From assembly GCA_003263845.1 (NCBI GenBank), contig JYJN01000110.1:1-59196 (forward strand): a stretch of 59,196 bases of DNA. The letters run 5' to 3'. A model generated the notes under the pieces. The model was given only the letters and a program-made list of their open reading frames with translations. It made no database searches and was not told where the DNA came from. Every line of letters starts with the position of its first letter. Within the stretch, counting starts at the first letter, position 1. The position numbers and the translations under genes were made by a program. Shown here piece by piece: positions 53,429-59,196 of the stretch. This DNA comes from Vibrio aestivus. GTDB taxonomy: Bacteria; Pseudomonadota; Gammaproteobacteria; Enterobacterales; Vibrionaceae.

Positions 53429-55300
53429 ATGTCAGACAATCAAGTATCTTTATTAAGGCAGAAACGATTTCTGCCTTATTTTATCACTCAGTTCTTTGGC
53501 GCCTTTAACGACAATATTTTCAAAAACGTTCTACTTCTTTTTGTCGCCTTCGCTGGTGCGAGCGCCCTCCCTATTTCAAGCAACCTATTTATCAACCTAG
53601 CCGCGGGTATTTTCATACTCCCATTCTTCCTATTTTCGGCTTCCGCTGGTGTACTGGCAGACAAATGCGAAAAGTCGCAATATATTCGCCGTGTAAAGCT
53701 GTTTGAAATTGGCATCATGTGCCTTGGCGCGATTGGTTTCATCACCGAAAGCTACCTGATTTTACTAGCTTTACTGTTCTTAATGGGCACCCAATCGGCA
53801 TTCTTTGGCCCAGTCAAATACGCACTGCTTCCGCAAACCTTAAAAGATGATGAGCTAATCAACGGTAATGCGCTGGTTGAAACAGGCACCTTCCTTGCGA
53901 TCTTGCTGGGGACACTAGGCGCAGGAATGATTGCTTCAGCGGAAAACGCGAAATACCTCGCCGCTTTTTGTGTAGTGGTGTTCGCAGTGTTGGGCTATTG
54001 GTCGAGCCGCTCAATTCCAAAAGCTGAGGCGGCAGATCCGTCTATCTCATTTCGTTGGCAACCGGTCAAACATACCAAGGTAACCCTCGCCATCGCTAAG
54101 TCTGATCGCACCATATTTATCTGCATTATGGCGATTAGCTGGTTCTGGTTCCTTGGCGCGGCTTACCTCACCCAATTTCCTAATTTTACGAAAGTACACC
54201 TAAACGGTAACGAAGCCGCCGTTTCCTTTCTTTTGGCACTTTTTTCCGTCGGCATTGCCATTGGCTCTATGTCGTGTGACAAGCTTTCTGGCAAGCATAT
54301 TGATGTTGGGTTAGTACCTCTTGGCAGCCTAGGCATTACTATCTTTGGCTGGCTAATGGCAACCTCGGTACCTGAAAATTTACCGCAGTTCACTCAATTC
54401 AATGAGTTCATTGCTTACTCTGAGCTTTGGCCGCTATTTGCTTACCTGCTGCTTCTAGGGGCATCTGGTGGCGTGTTCATCGTTCCACTCTATGCGCTAC
54501 TGCAACAACGTTCAAAGCCAAAAGAGCGAGCACAGGTAATTGCGGCTCTAAACATCTACAACTCTCTGTTCATGGTCGGCAGCGCGGTACTCGGCATTGT
54601 TTGCTTGAGTATGCTTAACCTATCAATCACTCAGCTGTTTGCGCTGCTGTCGGTAATGAACATATTGATCGCCATCTATCTATTCGTTCAGGTGCCGATT
54701 TTTGTGGTTCGTGTGTTGGTTTGGATTCTGACTCACACCATGTATCGCGTTAAGCACACCAACCTTCATCACCTGCCTTCGCAAGGTGGTGCATTGATTG
54801 TGTGTAACCACGTCACCTACATGGACGCATTACTATTAAGTGCGGTCTGCCCTCGTCTGATTCGATTCGTGATGGAAGAAGACTATGCGAACCTACCTCC
54901 ACTTAAGCGCTTCCTCAACCGCGCAGGCGTTATTCCGATCTCTGCTACTAACCGAGGCTCTATTCGCCGTGCGTTCACCGAAATTGAACAGGCGCTATCA
55001 GAGGGGCATATCGTGTGTATTTTCCCAGAAGGCCGTTTAACGTCAGATGGTGAGATTGGTGAATTTATGCGTGGTATAGATATCGTTCTCAAACGCAGCC
55101 CTGTGCCTGTCATTCCGATGGCATTAAAAGGTATGTGGGGCAGTTACTTTAGCCGCCACAAAGGGAGTGCGTGTAATGGCATCCCAACGCGTTTTTGGTC
55201 AAAGATTGAAATAGAAGCAGGCGAGCCAGTTGATCCAAAAGAGGCGACGAGCTCAATCATGAAAGAGAAAGTAGAGCGACTTCGCGGCGAAATGCGCTAG
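53429..55300 (+). CDS. Lysophospholipid transporter-acyltransferase fusion (LplT-PlsC)
   Basis: Inner-membrane protein of 623 residues with two parts. Residues 1-about 415 are an MFS carrier of the LplT group (YFITQFFGAFNDNIFKNVLL, TQSAFFGPVKYALLPQ), which flips lysophospholipid inward. Residues about 430-623 are a PlsC-type acyltransferase (VCNHVTYMDALLLSA with HX4D; CIFPEGRLTSDGEIG; VPVIPMALKGMWG). Together they could re-acylate imported lysolipid. In E. coli, LplT and the Aas acyltransferase-ligase are separate; here the ligase domain is missing, so acyl donor supply must differ. The frame is intact. Annotated in vibrios as an MFS transporter. Confidence 0.88.
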   Translation: MSDNQVSLLRQKRFLPYFITQFFGAFNDNIFKNVLLLFVAFAGASALPISSNLFINLAAGIFILPFFLFSASAGVLADKCEKSQYIRRVKLFEIGIMCLGAIGFITESYLILLALLFLMGTQSAFFGPVKYALLPQTLKDDELINGNALVETGTFLAILLGTLGAGMIASAENAKYLAAFCVVVFAVLGYWSSRSIPKAEAADPSISFRWQPVKHTKVTLAIAKSDRTIFICIMAISWFWFLGAAYLTQFPNFTKVHLNGNEAAVSFLLALFSVGIAIGSMSCDKLSGKHIDVGLVPLGSLGITIFGWLMATSVPENLPQFTQFNEFIAYSELWPLFAYLLLLGASGGVFIVPLYALLQQRSKPKERAQVIAALNIYNSLFMVGSAVLGIVCLSMLNLSITQLFALLSVMNILIAIYLFVQVPIFVVRVLVWILTHTMYRVKHTNLHHLPSQGGALIVCNHVTYMDALLLSAVCPRLIRFVMEEDYANLPPLKRFLNRAGVIPISATNRGSIRRAFTEIEQALSEGHIVCIFPEGRLTSDGEIGEFMRGIDIVLKRSPVPVIPMALKGMWGSYFSRHKGSACNGIPTRFWSKIEIEAGEPVDPKEATSSIMKEKVERLRGEMR

Positions 55301-55345
55301 CGTTCAGTTATCTTGAACAAACGTTAAATTCTTTCAGATTTATCG

Positions 55346-55377
55346 ACCGTCAGTTTTCATTAAACTGGCGGTTTTTA
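55346..55377 (+). terminator. Terminator after the LplT-PlsC gene
   Basis: ACCGTCAGTTT pairs with AAACTGGCGGT (one G-T pair), followed by TTTTACC. Confidence 0.82.
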
Positions 55378-55413
55378 CCCCTCGTGGTTTTTTAAACTGA
55401 AAATAAATGCACT

Positions 55414-56337
55414 ATGTACACTGATAAAAAGCTAATCCCTTTCGCTCTCGCTGCTATTGCTTGTTTAACACCGTTTGTCACTTCGCCAACCGCATTGGTG
55501 ATTGGCTTCTTGTTAGCAAGTATGGGTCTAGTGCCCACTCAAGTTCCGATTGCTAAAATCACTAAAAAGCTGCTGGCGTATTCAATTGTTGGACTAGGTT
55601 TCGGTATTCATTTTCAGCAAGCGGTTGCCGTGACGAGCAATGGTATTGGCCTAATTATCTCCACCATTGCTGGGACGCTAACATTAGGTTGGTTTGCTGC
55701 TAAAGCCATTGGCCTAGACAAGCACACGGGTTATCTCATTTCATCCGGTACCGCCATTTGTGGCGGCAGTGCAATCGCAGCCGTTGCTCCCGCTATCAAC
55801 GCAAAAGACGACCAAATCGGCTTGGCTTTAGCAACGGTATTTGTTTTGAATTCTGTTGCTCTGTTTGTATTCCCGGTCATTGGTCATGCGCTTTCTTTAG
55901 ATCAGCAAACATTCGGTACTTGGGCTGCTATCGCAATACACGACACTTCTTCTGTTGTTGGCGCTGCCTCTGCTTATGGTGAGGAAGCACTTACTACAGC
56001 GACGACATTAAAACTCGCCCGAGCTTTGTGGATCATTCCAGTTGCGATTGTCAGCGCTTTGTTGTTCCATAATCGCTCAAACAAAATTACCATTCCTTAC
56101 TTCATTTTGTTCTACTGTGTTGCGATTGGTATCAGCGATGCGTTGCCTCAGTATGAAGCGATTTACAATAGTATTTTCGAAGTGGCAAAGAAAGCCTTGG
56201 TACTGTGTCTTTTCTTAATTGGATGTGGGATTTCAATTGAAAAGCTTAAAGCGTCTGGCCCTAAGCCCCTGCTATTTGGAATTAGCCTATGGGTGATTAT
56301 CTCTATCACCTCATTAGGTTGGCTGCTACTGAGCTAG
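55414..56337 (+). CDS. YeiH-family putative sulfate exporter
   Basis: Integral membrane protein of 307 residues with about ten helices, UPF0324/YeiH group. Family motifs: [32 protein letters not shown], the helix-breaking [20 protein letters not shown], and [21 protein letters not shown] sulphate or related anion exporter role is only by annotation tradition. It stands alone. Confidence 0.88.
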   Translation: MYTDKKLIPFALAAIACLTPFVTSPTALVIGFLLASMGLVPTQVPIAKITKKLLAYSIVGLGFGIHFQQAVAVTSNGIGLIISTIAGTLTLGWFAAKAIGLDKHTGYLISSGTAICGGSAIAAVAPAINAKDDQIGLALATVFVLNSVALFVFPVIGHALSLDQQTFGTWAAIAIHDTSSVVGAASAYGEEALTTATTLKLARALWIIPVAIVSALLFHNRSNKITIPYFILFYCVAIGISDALPQYEAIYNSIFEVAKKALVLCLFLIGCGISIEKLKASGPKPLLFGISLWVIISITSLGWLLLS

Positions 56338-56363
56338 GTTAAAAACAAGTAGGCTTTGATCAC

Positions 56364-56540
56364 CTACACCTCTTCAATCTCAAACTTCGCTTGCTTGGCT
56401 TTGCGTGCTCTTTTTACAGAAATCACAAGGCCAAGAAGTAGCAAAAACGCAGATAGTTCAGCCAATGCACGAGTCAACCCATCGGTTTGAATTGCCAAAA
56501 CGATTTGAATGATCACTGCAACAATCAGTATGCCTCTCAT
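56364..56540 (-). CDS. Small 58-residue membrane protein
   Basis: A small ORF with a strong ribosome site (AGAGGGA before ATG 56538-56540). It has two hydrophobic segments (GILIVAVIIQIVLAIQ and LAELSAFLLLLGLVISV) separated by a short polar loop, then a basic-acidic tail (KRARKAKQAKFEIEEV), so a two-helix inner-membrane protein with both ends inside is likely. It lies 100 bases downstream of the LysR-type gene on the same strand and may be co-transcribed. Family unknown to me. Confidence 0.7.
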   Translation of the reverse strand: MRGILIVAVIIQIVLAIQTDGLTRALAELSAFLLLLGLVISVKRARKAKQAKFEIEEV

Positions 56541-56640
56541 CGGTCCCTCTTATACGATTTCCTTTCTCTCTAGGGCTCATTATGAATGATGGCTATATCA
56601 ATACTAAATTCACTTTTGCTCTATCTAATCGCGAAAGTTG

Positions 56641-57525
56641 CTAACCTTCATTAACTTGCTCCTGAACCCACTTTACAAATGTCCGCACCTTTGGCCTTTT
56701 CTCTGTTCCTAACGGACATACCAGTTCATAGCCAAGGTTGGTATCCATACTAGGATAAGGCGATATTAGCTCCCCCGAATCAAGGTACTGCTTTACAAAG
56801 CGATAGCGCCCCATTGCCACACCAACATTATGTAGAGCGCTCTGCACCCCCATATCGCGGTGACTCACACAGTAGAACTGATTAAAAATTTGCACATCTT
56901 GGTCAAAGTGCTTCATCCATCTTTGCCACGCATCAGAGCCAAGAGCATGAATAAAGTTGATTCGGTGTAGCGAATTTAGGCCATCAACCAAAATACCATG
57001 CTCCTTAGCATATGCCGGAGTACACACTGGGATATACTTTTCACCAAATAATCGATATCGATACATATCTGTTAACTTCGATTCTCCATAATAGATCGCG
57101 ACATCAAGATGGTTTTGATGAAAGTTTTGCTCTTCCTGAGCAAAGATATTCAAATTGAAATTAGGGTAGCGCTTCTTAAAATCCGCAATTCTTGGTAGTA
57201 ACCAACCATTGGTGAACGCTGGCGTAGCACCGATATTGATCTGCCCATATAGATCGGCATTATTAATGTCTTCAATCTCGCCAAATATCGTACTTAAAGA
57301 TTTAGACAGGGTACGCTGGAATCTTGCACCTTCTTCGGTTAACTCCAGTTTTCGTGTTCCCCTTACAAACAAATTGAATCCCAACTCAGCCTCTAATACC
57401 TTGATTCGGTGGCTGACTGCCCCTTGAGTGAGGTGAAGCTTTTTAGCCGCTAAAGTAAAACTCATTTTCTGAGCCGCCACATTAAACGTATGCAGGTTTC
57501 GAAGCAGTAATTGGTGATTCGCCAT
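56641..57525 (-). CDS. LysR-family transcription regulator
   Basis: DNA-binding regulator of 294 residues. Winged helix at the N-terminus: NLHTFNVAAQKMSFTLAAKK, LHLTQGAVSHRIKVLEAELG, FNLFVRGTRKLELTEEG. The effector domain follows (INIGATPAFTNGWLLPRIAD). The pattern is close to GcvA/DsdC-type regulators. It is divergent from a NagE-like PTS gene, so it likely controls sugar uptake there. A 23-base palindrome lies just before its start. Confidence 0.88.
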   Translation of the reverse strand: MANHQLLLRNLHTFNVAAQKMSFTLAAKKLHLTQGAVSHRIKVLEAELGFNLFVRGTRKLELTEEGARFQRTLSKSLSTIFGEIEDINNADLYGQINIGATPAFTNGWLLPRIADFKKRYPNFNLNIFAQEEQNFHQNHLDVAIYYGESKLTDMYRYRLFGEKYIPVCTPAYAKEHGILVDGLNSLHRINFIHALGSDAWQRWMKHFDQDVQIFNQFYCVSHRDMGVQSALHNVGVAMGRYRFVKQYLDSGELISPYPSMDTNLGYELVCPLGTEKRPKVRTFVKWVQEQVNEG

Positions 57526-57534
57526 GAAATGCCT

Positions 57535-57557
57535 ATGAATTAAAAATTTTAATTCAT
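57535..57557. promoter_or_regulatory. 23-bp palindrome before the LysR gene
   Basis: ATGAATTAAAA-A-TTTTAATTCAT has perfect 11-base arms. It lies 10-32 bases upstream of the LysR-type start codon, close to the ribosome site. It could be an autoregulatory operator or block translation as a leader hairpin. Confidence 0.5.
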
Positions 57558-57706
57558 ACTACTACCCATTTAGTTTGTTCGCAGCTCAAAATAATTCAAA
57601 AATACCCCCAGTTCATCAAATCTCTACCCAGATCAATTTTTAGACTCAATTTTGATTCCAGTAGAGGCATTAAAAAAGTTAATCAAATAAATCTTTAGGG
57701 GCATAC

Positions 57707-59173
57707 ATGAATATTCTCGGATATATGCAAAAGGTTGGTAAAGCGCTGATGGTTCCAGTCGCGACTCTACCAGCTGCGGCAATTCTTATGGGTGTGGGCT
57801 ATTGGCTTGACCCAGTTGGTTGGGGTTCTGAAAGTATCCTAGCAGCATTCTTTATTAAATCTGGTGCAGCAATCATCGATAACATGTCAGTGTTATTTGC
57901 GGTTGGTGTAGCATTCGGCTTAAGTCGTGACAAAAACGGTTCAGCGGCTCTAGCTGGCTTTGTCATGTTCTTGGTTGTAACAACACTACTTTCTCCGGGC
58001 ACAGTGGCCCAGTTAACGGGTGTTGATGCTGACGCGGTTCCAGCAGCATTTGGCAAGATCAATAACCAGTTCATTGGTATTCTTGTTGGTATTCTTTCTG
58101 CTGAAATCTACAACCGTTACTCAACCGTTGAGCTCCCTCAAGCTCTCGCGTTCTTTAGTGGTAAGCGCCTTGTACCTATCCTAACGTCTATCGCAGGTAT
58201 GGTTTTATCTTTCGCGCTGCTTTACATCTGGCCTGCTATTTACGACGCATTGGTACTTCTAGGTATTAAACTACAAGGCATGGGCGCAGTTGGCGCTGGT
58301 CTGTTTGGCTTCTTTAACCGTCTATTCCTGTCAGTTGGTATGCACCACGCTCTGTACCCTGTATTCTGGTTCGACGTTGTCGGTATTAACGATATCCCTA
58401 ACTTCCTAGGCGGCGCTGAATCTATCGCAAACGGTACTGGTATCCCAGGCCAAACAGGTATGTACCAAGCTGGCTTCTTCCCAATCATGATGTTTGGCCT
58501 ACCAGGTGCGGCGCTTGCGATGTACCACTGCTCTGATGCGAAAAACAAAAACCAAGTATTTGCAATCATGGTAGCAGCGGCAACAGCATCTTTCTTCACT
58601 GGTATTACAGAGCCACTAGAGTTCAGCTTCATGTTCCTAGCACCGCTACTGTTCCTACTTCACGCAGTACTAACAGGCATCTCTCTATACATTGCAGCAA
58701 GCATGGAGTGGATGGCAGGCTTTGGCTTCTCGGCAGGTTTTGTTGACCTAGTACTATCGAGCCAGAACCCGCTAGCAACAAACTGGTACATGCTGATTGT
58801 ACAAGGCTTAGTATTCTTCGCGCTTTACTACGCTGTATTCCGCTTCGCTATCATCAAATTCAACCTACGTACTCCAGGTCGTGGTGAAGAGATGGAAAGC
58901 GAGCAAGAGTCAGCATCTCCTGAAGGTCTAGCAACTCTAGCAAAAGATTACATCGAAGCGATTGGCGGTGCAGATAACATCTTAGAAGTCGATAACTGTA
59001 TCACTCGCCTACGTCTAACGGTGAAAGATTCATCAGCCGCTGATAGTGACAAGCTCAAGGCGCTAGGCGCAGCAGGTGTTGTTCCAGTTGGTAAAGGTGG
59101 TCTTCAAGTTATCATTGGTCTTGGCAAGGTAGATAAAGTTGCTGAGCAAATGAAAAAGGTTCTTGCAAGTTAA
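57707..59173 (+). CDS. NagE-like PTS permease, IIBC form
   Basis: Sugar-specific PTS permease of 488 residues, most similar to N-acetylglucosamine IICB. IIC part (about 1-390): MNILGYMQKVGKALMVPVAT, MSVLFAVGVAFGLSRDKNGS, GITEPLEFSFMF. IIB part (about 410-488): ILEVDNCITRLRL with the phosphorylated Cys. The IIA domain present in E. coli NagE is missing, as in several Vibrio NagE proteins, so another IIA (glucose-type) must supply phosphate. Unlike the main nag locus of vibrios, nagA/nagC are not beside it; a LysR gene is. GlcNAc as substrate is likely but a related sugar is possible. Confidence 0.87.
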   Translation: MNILGYMQKVGKALMVPVATLPAAAILMGVGYWLDPVGWGSESILAAFFIKSGAAIIDNMSVLFAVGVAFGLSRDKNGSAALAGFVMFLVVTTLLSPGTVAQLTGVDADAVPAAFGKINNQFIGILVGILSAEIYNRYSTVELPQALAFFSGKRLVPILTSIAGMVLSFALLYIWPAIYDALVLLGIKLQGMGAVGAGLFGFFNRLFLSVGMHHALYPVFWFDVVGINDIPNFLGGAESIANGTGIPGQTGMYQAGFFPIMMFGLPGAALAMYHCSDAKNKNQVFAIMVAAATASFFTGITEPLEFSFMFLAPLLFLLHAVLTGISLYIAASMEWMAGFGFSAGFVDLVLSSQNPLATNWYMLIVQGLVFFALYYAVFRFAIIKFNLRTPGRGEEMESEQESASPEGLATLAKDYIEAIGGADNILEVDNCITRLRLTVKDSSAADSDKLKALGAAGVVPVGKGGLQVIIGLGKVDKVAEQMKKVLAS

Positions 59174-59196
59174 CCTTCCCAAAAATTAGGGTTCTA

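Overview
The window looks like a piece of the main chromosome of a Vibrio (Vibrionaceae, Gammaproteobacteria). Gene content and order suggest this: minCDE with ycgL and mltB; the block rnd-fadD-yeaY-tsaB-yoaA; the block sppA/ansA/yeaC/msrB/gapA/yeaD; ybaY/tesB; a DctPQM TRAP transporter; a NagE-type PTS permease. Base composition is moderate and no insertion sequence, phage, integron or CRISPR array is visible. The species call is inference.

Layout. 1-1996 (-): dctPQM C4-dicarboxylate TRAP transporter behind a sigma-54-type promoter. 1997-2704: non-coding, with a CRP-like site, a multi-hairpin element and a terminator-like hairpin. 2705-9290 (-): a glucose/mannose-type ABC transporter (gtsABC plus a MalK-type ATPase) with an upstream GltR/GtrS-like two-component system. 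9799-12983 (-): a large Cache/periplasmic-binding/HAMP/HD-GYP sensor for cyclic-di-GMP. 13302-16637 (+): a two-domain pterin-synthase-like protein, then a three-gene phospholipid cassette resembling E. coli ynbABC. 16800-17939: tRNA-Arg(TCT) and folD. 18057-21296: mltB, ycgL, minCDE. 21372-30140 (-): a secreted heme-binding-type beta-barrel protein under a consensus-perfect FNR promoter, then rnd, fadD, an alpha/beta hydrolase, a Slp-type lipoprotein, tsaB, yoaA and small unknown genes. 30356-34764: purU, a secreted rhodanese, a secreted delta-class carbonic anhydrase, and fadH behind a FadR-like operator. 35023-43210: sppA, ansA, yeaC, a DUF2989 lipoprotein, msrB, gapA, yeaD, rlmA. 43405-49485: a small tail-hydrophobic protein, a BCCT transporter, PhoX, YbaY, TesB. 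49548-55300: an Lrp-type regulator with a cysteine-desulfhydrase-type enzyme, DUF1244, a Tim44-domain protein, a TetR regulator and an LplT-PlsC fusion. 55414-59173: a YeiH-type exporter, a 58-residue membrane protein, a LysR regulator and a NagE-like PTS permease.

The most important property of this record is its quality. Nineteen genes carry about 27 single-base frameshifts, mostly in runs of one base. Ten are A or T runs of 5-6 that read one base too long; others are G or C runs that read one short. In every case the protein reads on smoothly in the next frame, often through conserved motifs, and the hit genes include tsaB, usually essential. I therefore treat these as sequencing or assembly errors and give the full repaired span as one CDS. 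They are not evidence of gene decay.

I did not find a clearly new multi-gene system. The best leads are the class II FNR promoter in front of a secreted nitrobindin-like protein, the structured non-coding region at 2532-2705 with its CRP-like site, the HD-GYP sensor with a long insert in its catalytic domain, the phospholipid cassette bounded by related terminator stems next to a tRNA gene, the FadR operator at fadH, the sigma-54 promoter at dctP, and two small membrane-protein genes of 33 and 58 residues.
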